From an uncultured Nostocoides sp. (GTDB taxonomy: Bacteria; Actinomycetota; Actinomycetes; Actinomycetales; Dermatophilaceae): a DNA stretch of 64,000 bases. Every line of letters begins with the position of its first letter. The stretch's first letter is position 1. The notes beneath the pieces are model-generated. The model had not been told where the DNA came from. It made no database searches and saw nothing but the letters and a program-made list of their open reading frames with translations. The position numbers and the translations under genes were made by a program. Below, one piece after another: positions 1-13,179 of this stretch. The stretch spans positions 1 to 64,000 of the forward strand of contig CALCXF010000018.1 in the NCBI GenBank assembly GCA_937907685.1, in the 5' to 3' direction.

Positions 1-60
1 GCATGTGTTAAGCACGCCGCCAGCGTTCGTCCTGAGCCAGGATCAAACTCTCCGTTGATG
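1..60 (-). rRNA. rrs: 16S ribosomal RNA, 5' end only (partial)
   Basis: Read on the minus strand, the first bases contain the universal 16S start AGAGTTTGATCCTGGCTCAG (complement at 32-51), followed by the conserved GACGAACGCTGGCGGCGTG stretch that runs off the left edge. Only about the first 60 bases of the gene are present. The mature 5' end is placed near 60 by analogy with other actinobacterial 16S genes and may be off by several bases. The gene lies downstream of tyrS in the same direction, with its own leader and promoters between. Confidence 0.95.
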
Positions 61-224
61 TGTGACTCTCGGCGAACCGAGAAATCGTTACCCTTGGAGG
101 GTTGTTTCACTGGCTGAGCACGAACAACCAGCTCTCGCTGTTGTTCGTTGTCAACCAAAGGAAATTCGTCCGTCATGCAGCTCGCCGGCCGTGTGGCCGG
201 TCCGCGTCACGACGTGACGAGGTA

Positions 225-265
225 ATTGGCATCGATTTTTGACACGCTGTTGAGTTCTCAAGGTT
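225..265 (-). promoter_or_regulatory. rRNA leader antitermination/processing element
   Basis: The minus strand reads CTTGAGAACTCAACAGCGTG (243-262), followed by a short A-rich tract. This closely resembles the conserved element found in actinobacterial rrn leaders upstream of 16S, which contains the antitermination boxA-like sequence. The assignment is by similarity to known leaders. The remaining leader down to 60 shows no other recognisable element apart from possible processing stems. Confidence 0.6.
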
Positions 266-351
266 CGGACGCGCACCAACGCCTCGCTCAGCGAGCTCGT
301 CGTCGGGGCTTCCTGTTGTCGCTCTCCCAGTCACGGTGAGGCAACTGTTAG

Positions 352-381
352 AACTTACCCGCGTCCTTGCTTGGGCGTCAA
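352..381 (-). promoter_or_regulatory. rRNA operon promoter (proximal)
   Basis: On the minus strand, TTGACG (376-381) and TAAGTT (352-357) are separated by exactly 18 bases, a normal sigma-70-type arrangement for an actinobacterial rrn promoter. Transcription would start near 345, giving a leader of about 285 bases before the 16S gene. Confidence 0.6.
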
Positions 382-548
382 ATCCGGGACCGCTCCCTGA
401 GCGGCCTGCATGTGATCGCGCTTGGATCTCTGCGGGTCTCCCACTGTAGCACCCTGTGGGATGCGCGCTCCACCTCGCCCGGAGGGCCACAGGTGGTCCT
501 CAGGTCGTGATGTCGTGGGTGGTCAGCTCGGGGGACCGGCCTGCTTGG

Positions 549-568
549 GGCCGGGCTCGCACCCGGCC
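549..568 (-). terminator. possible terminator after tyrS
   Basis: A perfect 7-bp GC stem (549-555 with 562-568, six-base loop) lies downstream of tyrS. There is no T-run after it, as is common in high-GC actinobacteria, so this is only a weak call. Confidence 0.25.
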
Positions 569-607
569 GCTTGGCGTCCGTTCCTCCCTCTCGGGCTGAC
601 GTCGGCA

Positions 608-637
608 ACAGTAGACGAGCCGTTCGGGCTGACACAA
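608..637 (-). promoter_or_regulatory. possible distal rRNA promoter
   Basis: On the minus strand, TTGTGT (632-637) and TACTGT (608-613) are 18 bases apart. rRNA operons often carry tandem promoters, and this second candidate lies about 255 bases upstream of the proximal one. Apart from the features listed, I see nothing coding in 61-727. Confidence 0.35.
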
Positions 638-727
638 ATCCGTCGTCCCGACGACCTCTCGCGCGTCGCCGGGGTGACCAACCGCGGCAGCCGCACCGGT
701 ATTCCTGACGCCTCGGTGGCGTGGCGC

Positions 728-1996
728 TCAGGGGTCGCGGGCCACCCGCCCCGCGGCGAGCGCCTTGCGGCCCCGCCTCAGCACGACCACCTCACCGTGC
801 AGCACGTCGTCCGGACCGAGGACGCGAGCGTCGTCGAGGACCTTCTCTCCGTTGACCGAGGCGCCGCCCTCACCGATCGCCCGCCGGGCCGCGTTGCGCG
901 AGTCGACGAGACCCACCGCCACGAGCGCGTCGACGACCGACATGCCGACCTCCACGGGGCCGCCGGGCAGCTCGGCGGTGGCATCCCGCAAGGTCCGGGC
1001 GTCGAGCGAGCGCACGTCTCCACGGCCGAAGAGGGCCTCCGACGCCGCCTGCACGGCGGCGGTGGCCTCGGCACCGTGGACCAGGGTGGTGACGTCGGCG
1101 GCCAGCGTCCGCTGCGCTGCGCGCCGGAACGGCTCCTGGACGACCTGGCGCTCCAGCTCGGTCACCTCCTCGCGCGCGCGGTCGGTGAAGACCTTGAGCA
1201 GGGTCACCACCGACGCGTCCTCGACGTTGAGCCAGTACTGGTAGAAGGCGTAGGGGCTCGTCATCTGGGGCGACAGCCAGATCGCGTTGCCCTCGCTCTT
1301 GCCGAACTTCTCGCCCGAGCTGTCGGTGAGCAACGGGGTCGTCAGCAGGTGCACCGACTCGCCCTCGACCCGGTGGATGAGGTCGGCCCCCGCTGTGAGG
1401 TTGCCCCACTGGTCGTTGCCACCGGTCTGCAGCGTGCAGCCGTAGTCGCGGTACAGCTGGAGGTAGTCCAGGGCTTGGAGCAGTTGGTAGCTGAACTCCG
1501 TGTAGGAGATGCCCTCGTCGCTGTTGAGCCGCGCCGCGATGGCCTCCTTCCGCACCATCTGGTTGACCCGGAAGTGCTTGCCGACGTCACGCAGGAAGTC
1601 CAGCGCCGACATCGGCGCCGTCCAGTCCAGGTTGTTCACGAACACCGCGGGGTTCTCACCGTCGGACGCGAGGAACGGCTCGACCTGCCGGCGGATGTTC
1701 GCCACCCACTCCGCGGTCTGCTCCTTGGTCTTCAGCACCCGCTCGGCCGTCGGCCTGGGGTCCCCGATGAGACCGGTCGACCCGCCGACGAGGCAGATGA
1801 CACGGTGCCCGGCCCGCTGCAGGTGACGCAGGACGACGAGCTGGACGAGGTTGCCGAAGTGGAGCGACGGTGCGGTGGGGTCGAAGCCGCAGTACGCCGT
1901 GATCGGTCCGTCCTCGAGCGCCCGGCGCAACGCGGACTCGTCCGTGGTCTGCGCCACGAGTCCTCGCCACTGCAGCTCGTCGAGGATGTCGCCCAC
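728..1996 (-). CDS. tyrS: tyrosyl-tRNA synthetase
   Basis: This class I aminoacyl-tRNA synthetase charges tRNA-Tyr in the cytoplasm. The protein of about 422 residues has the HIGH-type motif HFGN near residue 45 and the KMSKS-type loop KFGKS near residue 235. It ends in an S4-like RNA-binding domain (about 355-420). The frame extends further upstream, but the GTG at 1996 is preferred because AAGGGA lies about 8 bases before it and the product then has the family's usual length and N-terminus (GDILDELQWRGL). It is the last gene before the rRNA leader, transcribed in the same direction. Confidence 0.93.
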   Translation of the reverse strand: MGDILDELQWRGLVAQTTDESALRRALEDGPITAYCGFDPTAPSLHFGNLVQLVVLRHLQRAGHRVICLVGGSTGLIGDPRPTAERVLKTKEQTAEWVANIRRQVEPFLASDGENPAVFVNNLDWTAPMSALDFLRDVGKHFRVNQMVRKEAIAARLNSDEGISYTEFSYQLLQALDYLQLYRDYGCTLQTGGNDQWGNLTAGADLIHRVEGESVHLLTTPLLTDSSGEKFGKSEGNAIWLSPQMTSPYAFYQYWLNVEDASVVTLLKVFTDRAREEVTELERQVVQEPFRRAAQRTLAADVTTLVHGAEATAAVQAASEALFGRGDVRSLDARTLRDATAELPGGPVEVGMSVVDALVAVGLVDSRNAARRAIGEGGASVNGEKVLDDARVLGPDDVLHGEVVVLRRGRKALAAGRVARDP

Positions 1997-2145
1997 TGGT
2001 CGTCCCTTCGGCCGTCCGCGCGCGACCGTGTGCCGTGCGCCCGGCACAGCGTGCCACGCGCCGCGTCACCCGTGGTCACCGCCTGCGGCGAGGGCACGCG
2101 CGGATGGTGCCGTGGTGCGTGTGAACGGGCCCCCGGGTGGTGCGC

Positions 2146-2778
2146 TCAGCTCAGCATCGAGGTGACCCGGACGGCGCCGGGCCCGAACGCGCTGTCGGCC
2201 CAGCGCTGGAGAGTTCCGTCGTCGTGCACGACGTCGGCGAGGACCGGACCGACGTCACCCTCGCGCATGCTGGTCAGCAGTCCGGGGAGGCGCCGGACCC
2301 CGGCCTCGACGCCGGCCCACTCCTCGACCGTGAGCTGTGGCGGTGTGACGGGTTCCGGCGTCGGCGGCGCGACGGGGTCGTAGAGGGCCAGCGGGACGCT
2401 GCTCGACACCGTCATCGTCGAGCCGTCGAAGGTGCCCGTGACGGCGTAGGTCCCCCAGCGGGTCGGCCCGCTCGTTCCGGCGGGGGCCTCCTCCTGGATG
2501 CCGGCGCTGGTCCAGTCCCACCCGCCGAGCGGGACGCCGTCGCACTGCGGCGGGAACGACTCCATGACCGGTCCCAGGCACAGCTCCGGAGAGCCGGCCG
2601 CGTCGATCACCATGCCCACGCCGGTGACCGGGCCGGTGGCCGGCGGGGTCGCGGACGGCGGCGGGGCCGTGGCGCTGGATGTCTGAGCGGGTCCGCTCCC
2701 GCCGGGGGTGACGGCCGTGCCGCATGCCGCGAGGAGCAGAAAGGCAGCGCCCATCACCGCGGACGAGAGCACTCTCAT
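2146..2778 (-). CDS. conserved actinobacterial lipoprotein, unknown function
   Basis: The product is about 210 residues. It begins with a lipoprotein signal ([20 protein letters not shown]) whose lipobox LAAC places the lipidated Cys near residue 19. A Pro/Ser/Thr-rich linker follows, then a domain with two conserved-looking cysteines (PELCLGPV and PPQCDG) and a GGWDW motif. I recognise this pattern from uncharacterised lipoproteins of other actinobacteria but know no function. Its ATG overlaps the stop of the upstream glycosylase gene as ATGA, so the two are translationally coupled. It probably faces the outer side of the cell membrane. Confidence 0.8.
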   Translation of the reverse strand: MRVLSSAVMGAAFLLLAACGTAVTPGGSGPAQTSSATAPPPSATPPATGPVTGVGMVIDAAGSPELCLGPVMESFPPQCDGVPLGGWDWTSAGIQEEAPAGTSGPTRWGTYAVTGTFDGSTMTVSSSVPLALYDPVAPPTPEPVTPPQLTVEEWAGVEAGVRRLPGLLTSMREGDVGPVLADVVHDDGTLQRWADSAFGPGAVRVTSMLS

Positions 2779-3428
2779 GGGGCTGTGACGCGCGTGGCGG
2801 GACGCCGGTTCCGCGGCTTCGCGGGTCGGTACGCGCTGACGGTCGGTTCGCCGTCGAGCCAGAACCGCCACGGGAAGACCGCCCCCTCTCCCCCGGCGCC
2901 ACTGACCCCCACCCGCGGCCCGGTGCGCACGCGGTCCGCGCCGACCGGCCCGTCGGGTGGTCGCACGTGGGCTGCGGACGCCGCGTCGACGAGGGAGAGA
3001 CCGTTCTGGGGGCGGGAGAGCGCGAGCGCCGTGGCGAGCCGCGCCGGACCGCGGGCCCAGTCCCGCTCGCGCACGCGCGGGCGGCGTGCGGACGCCACCT
3101 CGTGCCCGTGGACGACCTCGCCCGCGCGGAGGAGGACGGCGGAGGCGGCGCCGTGGTGGCCGGTGACGACGTTGGCGCAGAAGTGCATGCCGTACGTGAA
3201 GTAGACGTACAGGTGCCCGGGTGGCCCGAACATCACCTCCGTCCGCGGGGTGCGGCCCCTGAAGGCGTGCGACCCGGGGTCGGCCTCACCGGCATACGCC
3301 TCGACCTCGGTGAGCCGGACGGTGACGCCGGCGTGGGTGAGCCTGCAGCCGAGGAGGTCACGGGCGACCGTGAGGACGTCTCGGGCGAAGAACTCCTGCG
3401 GGAGCGGAGGGTCAGGTGGCACGAGCAC
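2775..3428 (-). CDS. DNA-3-methyladenine glycosylase (AAG/Mpg family)
   Basis: The protein of about 217 residues excises alkylated purines in base-excision repair. Family hallmarks are RDLLGCRL near the N-terminus, the catalytic region [10 protein letters not shown] with the essential Glu, the [19 protein letters not shown] core and a C-terminal ARGPARLA segment. The start is uncertain: the GTG at 3428 (or 3422) gives the expected length and avoids the divergent gene at 3527, but no strong ribosome-binding site is seen. The stop overlaps the start of the lipoprotein gene by four bases. Confidence 0.85.
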   Translation of the reverse strand: MLVPPDPPLPQEFFARDVLTVARDLLGCRLTHAGVTVRLTEVEAYAGEADPGSHAFRGRTPRTEVMFGPPGHLYVYFTYGMHFCANVVTGHHGAASAVLLRAGEVVHGHEVASARRPRVRERDWARGPARLATALALSRPQNGLSLVDAASAAHVRPPDGPVGADRVRTGPRVGVSGAGGEGAVFPWRFWLDGEPTVSAYRPAKPRNRRPATRVTAP

Positions 3429-3526
3429 CAGTGTGCAGCCAGGGGGGTGCCACGGGGATACGCTCGAGGGAGCACGAGGATGTCGCGCCCGTGGCGTGAC
3501 GTGCGGCACCGGGACGGGGTGTGGTG

Positions 3527-4495
3527 ATGATGGATGACACTCGACCGCTGGGTCGCAGCCCGCTCCAGGTGGCCAGGCTCGGGGTGGGCACGATGACCTG
3601 GGGCGCACCCTCAGGGCTCGCCCGGTTCACCCCGGCGAAGCTGTCGTACGGCGGAGCCGACGGAGCCGATGAGGAGGCGCGAGCCTTCGCCGTGAGCCTG
3701 GCGCGCGGCGCCACGCTCTTCGACACCGCTGCCATGTACAGCAACGGCGCCTCAGAACGTCGTCTCGGCGAGCTGGCGCAGGGAACCCGCGCCGTGCTGG
3801 CCACCAAGTTCCCCGCCGGGCCGCGCGGTCGCACGGAGGACCTGCCCGGTGCGCTGGACGCCAGCCTTGCGCGTCTCGGACGCGACCGGGTCGACCTGTA
3901 CCAGCACCACTACCCGTCGCGGCGAGTCGACATCACCCGGCTGATGGGCCTCATGGCGGATGCGGTCTCCGCGGGGAAGGTCACCGCCGTGGGTGTCAGC
4001 AACTACTCGGCGGAGCAGATGCGGCTGGCTCATGGGGCCCTGGCCGATCGTGGGGTGGCCCTGGCGTCCAACCAGGTGCAGTACTCGCTCCTGCACCGTG
4101 ACCCCGAGACCGATGGCGTCCTCGACGCCTGCCGCGAGCTCGGGATCACCCTGATCGCCTACCAGCCGCTGGCCAGTGGCGCGCTGACCGGCAGGTACCT
4201 GAGCGGTCCGCGGCCCCGAGGACTTCGCCGCTTCACGCCCTACTTCCGCAGGAGCAACAACGAGTCGGTCGGGGCCGTCGTGGCTCTCCTCCGGGAGATC
4301 GGTGCTCGCCACGGCGTCGAACCGACTCCGGTCGCCCTGGCATGGCTGATGGCGAACGAGTCGGTGTTGCCCATTCCCGGCGCGAAGAACGCCCGGCAGG
4401 CCACGGCGAACGCCGAGGCCCTCACGGTGCACCTGTCCGCGGACGAGGTGGAGGCCCTGGATGCCGTGACCACCGCCTGGCGGACTCGCAGCTGA
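3527..4495 (+). CDS. aldo/keto reductase
   Basis: This NAD(P)H-dependent oxidoreductase of about 322 residues has a TIM-barrel fold. The catalytic tetrad can be seen: Asp in LFDTAA, Tyr in AAMYSNG, Lys in LATKFP and His in LYQHHYP. The cofactor region includes IPGAKNARQ near the C-terminus. The substrate cannot be inferred. It is divergent from the glycosylase gene and convergent with argH, with about 33 bases between the stops. GTG codons at 3521 and 3524 are alternative starts in the same frame. Confidence 0.9.
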   Translation: MMDDTRPLGRSPLQVARLGVGTMTWGAPSGLARFTPAKLSYGGADGADEEARAFAVSLARGATLFDTAAMYSNGASERRLGELAQGTRAVLATKFPAGPRGRTEDLPGALDASLARLGRDRVDLYQHHYPSRRVDITRLMGLMADAVSAGKVTAVGVSNYSAEQMRLAHGALADRGVALASNQVQYSLLHRDPETDGVLDACRELGITLIAYQPLASGALTGRYLSGPRPRGLRRFTPYFRRSNNESVGAVVALLREIGARHGVEPTPVALAWLMANESVLPIPGAKNARQATANAEALTVHLSADEVEALDAVTTAWRTRS

Positions 4496-4528
4496 TCGGC
4501 TCCCGGACCCAGGCCGAGCCCCGCGCCG

Positions 4529-6506
<1,978 letters not shown>

Positions 6507-6510
<4 letters not shown>

Positions 6511-7457
6511 CGGTCACCCATCCGGTGCTGCTCGAGGAGCCAGGACAAGAGGGCCTTCTGGGCGTGGAGCCGGTTCTCGGACTCACGCCAGACCAGCGAG
6601 CGTGGCCCGTCGATGACGGCCGCCTCCACCTCGTGACCACGGTAGGCAGGGAGGCAGTGGAGGAAGGCGGCGTCCTCGCCGGCCTGCGCCATGAGCACCT
6701 CCGTGACCCGGAAGGGGTCGAAGGGGCTGCTTGCCCCCCTGCGGGTGCCGCTCTCCGCCTCCTGACCCATGGACACCCAGGTGTCGGTCGCGACCACGTC
6801 GGCACCGGTCACGGCCGCAACCGGGTCGTCGGTCACGGCGACCGACCCGCCCTGCCCGGCCGCGATCCGCTCGGCCCGCGCGAGGATGTCCGGTCGGGGC
6901 GGGTGCGAGGTCGGGGTGCCGATCCGGATGTGCATGCCTGCCGTCGCGCAGCCGAGGAGGTAGGAGTGCGCCATGTTGTTCGCGCCGTCGCCGACGTAGG
7001 CGAGCGCGAGGCCTTCGGTCGTGCCCCGGTGCTCGAGCACGGTGAGGAGGTCGGCGAGGACCTGGCACGGGTGGTAGTCGTCGGTGAGGGCGTTGACGAC
7101 CGGCACCCCGGCGTGCGCCGCCATCTCCTCCAGGCGGTCCTGACCGAAGGTCCGCCACACGATCGCGGCGGACTGCGGCCCCAGCACACGCGCGACGTCG
7201 GCGACCGACTCCCTCTCCCCCACGCCGGCGAGCCGCCCGTCGACAACCAGCGGGAAGCCGCCCAGCTGCGCGACCGCCCCGACGAACGACACCTGGGTGC
7301 GCAGGGTCGGCTTGTCGAAGAGGATCGACACCGTTCGAGGCCCCTCCAGGCACCGGTCGGAGAACGCGTCGGCTTTGAGGGCCAAGGCACGCTCCAGGAC
7401 CGCCCGCTGGTCGACCGGTGACAGGTCGTCGTCGGCGAGGAGGTGGCGCAGCGTCAT
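6507..7457 (-). CDS. argF: ornithine carbamoyltransferase
   Basis: This enzyme makes citrulline from ornithine and carbamoyl phosphate. The product is 316 residues. The ornithine-side loop HCLPAYRG is intact near residue 270. The carbamoyl-phosphate loop, normally STRTR, reads PTLRTQ here ([12 protein letters not shown], about residue 50). The Arg-Thr core is kept but the flanking Ser-Thr and final Arg are replaced. I believe similar loops occur in other Micrococcales enzymes, so this is probably a lineage variant. The gene overlaps argD and argR by four bases each. Confidence 0.93.
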
Positions 7458-8668
7458 GACGGGTCCTCCGGGGTCGTGGCTGCGTCGAGCAGGCCGGGCA
7501 GCGCGTCGACGAAGAGGTCCAGCTGTTCGGTCGTCACGACGAGCGGCGGCGCCAGCCGGACGGCATCCGGGGCGACCGCGTTGACGAGGAAGCCGGCATC
7601 CCGGGCGAGGGCCACGACGGCGGGGGCGTGGTCACCGGCGAGGGTGATCGCCCGCAGGAGGCCCGCCCCCCGGACGCCGGTGACCTCGGGGTGGCCGAGG
7701 CCGAGGACGCGTCGCTCGAGGTGCTCACCCGCCTGGCGAGCGTGCTCGAGGAGCCCTTCCGCGTCGATCGTGTCGAGCACCGCGAGGCCCGCCGCGCAGG
7801 CGAGCGGGTTGCCGCCGAACGTCGAGCCGTGCTGCCCCGGGCCGAGCAGTCTGCTGACCTGCGGGCCGAAGGTGACGAGGGCCCCGATCGGCACCCCGCC
7901 GCCCAGCCCCTTGGCGAGGGTGACCGCGTCGGGAACGACCCCCGCCTGCTGGAACGCGAACCAGGAGCCGGTGCGGCCCACGCCGGTCTGCACCTCGTCG
8001 AGGAGGAGCAGCGCGCCGGCCGCCGCGGTCACCTCACGGGCGACCTGCAGGTATGCCGGGTCCCCGCGGCGCACTCCGGCCTCACCCTGGACGGGCTCGA
8101 GGACCACGGCGGAGGTCTCCTCCGTCACGGCCGCCCGCAAGGCGTCGGCGTCTCCCCACGGCACGTGCGTGACACCGGGAATGAGGGGCTCGAACGGCTC
8201 CCGGTAGGCCGGCTTGTGGGTCAGCGCGAGGGCCCCAGTGGTCCTGCCGTGGAAGGCTCCCTCGGCCGCGAGGATCCCCGTCCGGCCGGTCCGGCGGGCG
8301 AGCTTGATCCCCGCCTCGACCGCCTCGGCGCCGGAGTTGCAGAAGAAGACGGCGGACCCCTCCGGCGCGGCGGCGAGCGACAGGAGCCGCTCGGCGAGCT
8401 CGACCTGCGGCACCGAGGTGAAGAAGTTCGAGACGTGCACGAGCTGGCCCGCCTGCTTCGACACGGCGGCGACGAGCGCAGGGTGGTTGTGGCCCAGGGC
8501 GTTGACCGCGATCCCGCCCACGAGGTCGAGGAAGCGGCGTCCGTCGACGTCCCACACCCACGCGCCGTTCCCGTGCTCCAGCACGAGCTGCGGGCGCCCG
8601 AAGACACCGAGGAGGGAGCGGTCGTAGCGCTCGAGCCACGCCGCGGACGCCTGCAGCGGTTCAGTCAC
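7454..8668 (-). CDS. argD: acetylornithine aminotransferase
   Basis: This PLP-dependent class III aminotransferase of about 404 residues makes N-acetylornithine. It shows the expected PLP-binding features: [14 protein letters not shown], an LLLDEVQTG motif with the cofactor Asp, and [14 protein letters not shown] with the Schiff-base Lys. GTG at 8668 overlaps the argB stop as GTGA, which fixes the start, although the frame is open upstream. The stop overlaps the argF start as ATGA. Confidence 0.94.
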   Translation of the reverse strand: MTEPLQASAAWLERYDRSLLGVFGRPQLVLEHGNGAWVWDVDGRRFLDLVGGIAVNALGHNHPALVAAVSKQAGQLVHVSNFFTSVPQVELAERLLSLAAAPEGSAVFFCNSGAEAVEAGIKLARRTGRTGILAAEGAFHGRTTGALALTHKPAYREPFEPLIPGVTHVPWGDADALRAAVTEETSAVVLEPVQGEAGVRRGDPAYLQVAREVTAAAGALLLLDEVQTGVGRTGSWFAFQQAGVVPDAVTLAKGLGGGVPIGALVTFGPQVSRLLGPGQHGSTFGGNPLACAAGLAVLDTIDAEGLLEHARQAGEHLERRVLGLGHPEVTGVRGAGLLRAITLAGDHAPAVVALARDAGFLVNAVAPDAVRLAPPLVVTTEQLDLFVDALPGLLDAATTPEDPS

Positions 8669-9603
8669 CCTTCGACCTCCTCGTCGGGCAGGACCATCGT
8701 GCCGATGCCCTCGGACGTGAACACCTCGAGCAGCAGGCTGTGCGGCTGCCTTCCGTCGACGACGTGGGCCTGCGGCACACCGGCCTCCACCGCCCGGACA
8801 CACGCCTCGAGCTTCGGGATCATGCCCGAGTCCACGGTCCCGAGCAGCCGCCGGGCAGCTGTCACCCGGAGCTCGGAGAGCAGTGAGCCGCGGTCCGGCC
8901 ACGCGCCGTAGACCCCCTCCACGTCGGTGAGGACGACGAGCTTGCGGGCACCGAGGGCCGCGGCGAGTGCCGCCGCTGCAGTGTCGGCGTTGACGTTGAG
9001 CACCTGCCCGTCGACGTCGAGGTCCGGCGCGATGGTGGAGACGACGGGGATCCGGCCGGCCTCGAGGAGGTCCAGCACCGCCGTCGGGTCCACCTCGACG
9101 ACGTCCCCGACGAGGCCGATGTCCTGTTCCGCACCGTCGACGACGACGCCCCGGCGGCGGGCGCCGAACAGGCCGGCATCCTCCCCGGACAACCCGACCG
9201 CGACGGGCCCGTGCTGGTTGAGCAGGCCGACGAGCTCACGGCCCACCTGGCCGGTGAGCACCATCCGGACGACGTCCATGACCTCCGGGGTCGTGACGCG
9301 CAGCCCGCCACGGAACTCGCTGTGCAGGCCGAGGCGGTCGAGCATCGCCTTGATCTGCGGGCCGCCGCCGTGGACGACGACGGGGCGCAGGCCGGCATAC
9401 CGGAGGAAGGCCACGTCCTGGGCGAATGCGGCCTTGAGACCGTCGTCGACCATGGCGTTGCCGCCGTACTTGACGACGACCAGCGCACCTCGGAAGTGCT
9501 CGAGCCATGGCAGCGCCTCGACGAGCGTCGCGGCCTTCGACTGGGCCACGCGCATCGCTGCGGCGTCGATCGCGCCGCGCAGGGCCTGGTCGGGCGGTGT
9601 CAT
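8665..9603 (-). CDS. argB: acetylglutamate kinase
   Basis: This amino-acid kinase of 312 residues phosphorylates N-acetylglutamate and is the usual arginine feedback point. Motifs seen are VVKYGGNAM (ATP phosphate loop), [13 protein letters not shown] and [18 protein letters not shown] lies about 10 bases before the ATG at 9603. An in-frame ATG a little further in is an alternative start. It follows argJ after a 12-base gap, the only real gap in the operon. Confidence 0.94.
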   Translation of the reverse strand: MTPPDQALRGAIDAAAMRVAQSKAATLVEALPWLEHFRGALVVVKYGGNAMVDDGLKAAFAQDVAFLRYAGLRPVVVHGGGPQIKAMLDRLGLHSEFRGGLRVTTPEVMDVVRMVLTGQVGRELVGLLNQHGPVAVGLSGEDAGLFGARRRGVVVDGAEQDIGLVGDVVEVDPTAVLDLLEAGRIPVVSTIAPDLDVDGQVLNVNADTAAAALAAALGARKLVVLTDVEGVYGAWPDRGSLLSELRVTAARRLLGTVDSGMIPKLEACVRAVEAGVPQAHVVDGRQPHSLLLEVFTSEGIGTMVLPDEEVEG

Positions 9604-9615
9604 TCGTTGCTGTCC

Positions 9616-10766
9616 TCAGGAGGAGTAGGCGGAGTTCTCGTGGACGTAGTCGTGGGTGAGGTCGTTGGTCCAGATCGTCGCCGCGGCGTCTCCCGCGTGG
9701 AGGTCGACGACGACGTGCACCTCGCGGCCGGTGAGGTCGACGAGGGAGCGGTCCTCACCCACCCCGCCGGCCCGACACACCTCGACCCCGTTCATGGTGA
9801 CGTCGAGGGCTGCCGGGTCGAACGTGGCCGCCGTCGTGCCCACCGCGGCGAGCACGCGTCCCCAGTTGGGGTCGTTCCCGAAGACGGCGCACTTGAAGAG
9901 GTTGTTGCGGGCGACCGACCTGCCGACCGCGAGAGCGTCGTCGACGGATGCCGCGGACCGGACCTCGACGGCGATGTCGTGACGTGCGCCCTCGGCGTCG
10001 GCGACGAGCTGACGGGCGAGGGAGGTGCACACCTCGGTCAGGGCCGCCGAGAAGGTCGGCTCGTCCACCGCGATGCCGGAGGCTCCCGAGGCGAGGAGGA
10101 CGACGGTGTCGTTGGTCGACATGCAGCCGTCGGAGTCGATCCGGTCGAACGTCGCGGCGGTGGCGGCACCGAGCGCGCCTCGCATCTCGCCGGGGTCCAC
10201 GACGGCATCCGTGGTCACCACGACGAGCATCGTCGCGAGGGCGGGAGCGAGCATGCCGGCCCCTTTCGCCATTCCCCCCACCGACCAGCCGTCGCGCACT
10301 GCGACCGCCACCTTGGGGACGGTGTCGGTCGTCATGATCGCCTCGGCGGCGGCGGCCCCGCCGATTGCCGTCAGGGACGCGGCGGCGGCGGTCACCCCGG
10401 GCAGGAGGAGGTCCATCGCGAGGCGCTCGCCGATGAGCCCGGTCGAGCACACGACCACGTCGGCCGCCGACGCACCGAGGACCTCGGCCACGTGTTCCGC
10501 GGTGCGGTGGGTGTCCTGGAAGCCCGGGGCCCCGGTGCAGGCGTTGGCACCACCGCTGTTGAGGACCACGGCATCCGCGCGGCCGTCCAGCACCACGGTG
10601 CGCGACCACGAGACCGGAGCCGCCTCGACCCGGTTGCTCGTGAAGACGGCGGCGACGTGGTGGTCCGGTCCGTCGTTGACGACGAGCGCGACGTCGGGTC
10701 GTCCGGAGGCCTTGAGACCGGCGGCGACGCCCGCGGCCCGGAACCCTCGCGGGGCGGTCACGGACA

Positions 10767-10767
<1 letters not shown>
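9616..10767 (-). CDS. argJ: bifunctional ornithine acetyltransferase / N-acetylglutamate synthase
   Basis: The protein of about 383 residues transfers the acetyl group from acetylornithine to glutamate, recycling it in the arginine pathway. It is an autoprocessed Ntn-type enzyme: the KGAGMLAPALATML stretch near residue 180 contains the Ala-Thr cleavage site whose Thr becomes the nucleophile. The C-terminal NDLTHDYVHENSAYSS matches the family end. The ATG at 10767 shares one base with the stop of the upstream ACT gene (TGATG), which fixes the start. Confidence 0.94.
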
Positions 10768-12356
<1,589 letters not shown>

Positions 12357-12369
12357 GCGGGGAGGGTGG

Positions 12370-13179
12370 TCAGGTGAGGGGGTCGTCGTCCCCGAGGGCG
12401 AGGACGAGGGTCCGCTCCTCCGGGCCGAGGCCGGCCTGCGCCCGCGCGCGGAGCGAGGCGACCGTGTCGGCACCCGCCCGGACGAATCGGCCCGACCACG
12501 CGTCGAGCTCACCGGACACGAGGGCGAGGACGAGCTCGGTGACGTCGTCGGGGTCGGTCCACTCGGTGCGCGCGGCGTGCGCCTCCATGGACCGCGTCAT
12601 GTCGGTCCGCACGACGCCCGGCATGAGGTCGAAGGCACGGATGCCGTGCGCCCATCCGGCGAGGTGGGTCGAGCCGGTGAGCCGGGCGAGCGCGGTCTTG
12701 CTGACGGTGTAGGCGGTGGCGTCCGACGCCGCGCGCCGGGCGACGCCGCTGTTGACGTTGACCACCCGCCCCGCACCGGCGACCACCATGTGCGGGGCGA
12801 CGAGCCAGGTCATGAGGTAGGCGCCGAGGACGTTGACCTCCTGCACGTGCCACCACTCCTCGGGGTCCGACGCGAAGAGATCGACCTCGGCGTCGGTGAC
12901 GCCGGCGTTGTTGACGAGGACGTCGATCCGGCCGTGCCGCTCGAGGATCTCGTCGACCCACGCGGTGAGGGCGGCGCGGTCCGTCACCGGCGCGACGGCC
13001 GTCGACCCACGCTCCACGGCATAGCCCGCGTCCTCCAAGGCGTTGGCGACGTACCTGCCGATGCCGCGGGAGGCACCCGTGACGACCGCGACGAGGTGTC
13101 CGCCTCGCCCCTCCGCCGCCGCGGGCTCGGGGACACCCTCTCCCTCGTCGTCGAGGGGCGCGTCGAGGGGCGTGCTCAC
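12370..13179 (-). CDS. short-chain dehydrogenase/reductase
   Basis: This NAD(P)-dependent oxidoreductase of about 269 residues has the cofactor motif TGASRGIGR near residue 34, the structural NNAG near residue 91, a catalytic Ser in NVNSGVARR and the catalytic pair in YTVSK. Its first 25 residues are an acidic, low-complexity extension. The substrate is unknown. GTG at 13179 overlaps the pheT stop as GTGA, so it is translated with the Phe-tRNA synthetase genes, an odd partnership with no obvious functional link. Confidence 0.88.
   Translation of the reverse strand: MSTPLDAPLDDEGEGVPEPAAAEGRGGHLVAVVTGASRGIGRYVANALEDAGYAVERGSTAVAPVTDRAALTAWVDEILERHGRIDVLVNNAGVTDAEVDLFASDPEEWWHVQEVNVLGAYLMTWLVAPHMVVAGAGRVVNVNSGVARRAASDATAYTVSKTALARLTGSTHLAGWAHGIRAFDLMPGVVRTDMTRSMEAHAARTEWTDPDDVTELVLALVSGELDAWSGRFVRAGADTVASLRARAQAGLGPEERTLVLALGDDDPLT

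Noticed and set aside
422..2383. A 653-codon plus-strand frame opposite tyrS
   Set aside because: No family features; tyrS is certain on the other strand, and the frame also covers the non-coding rRNA leader side.
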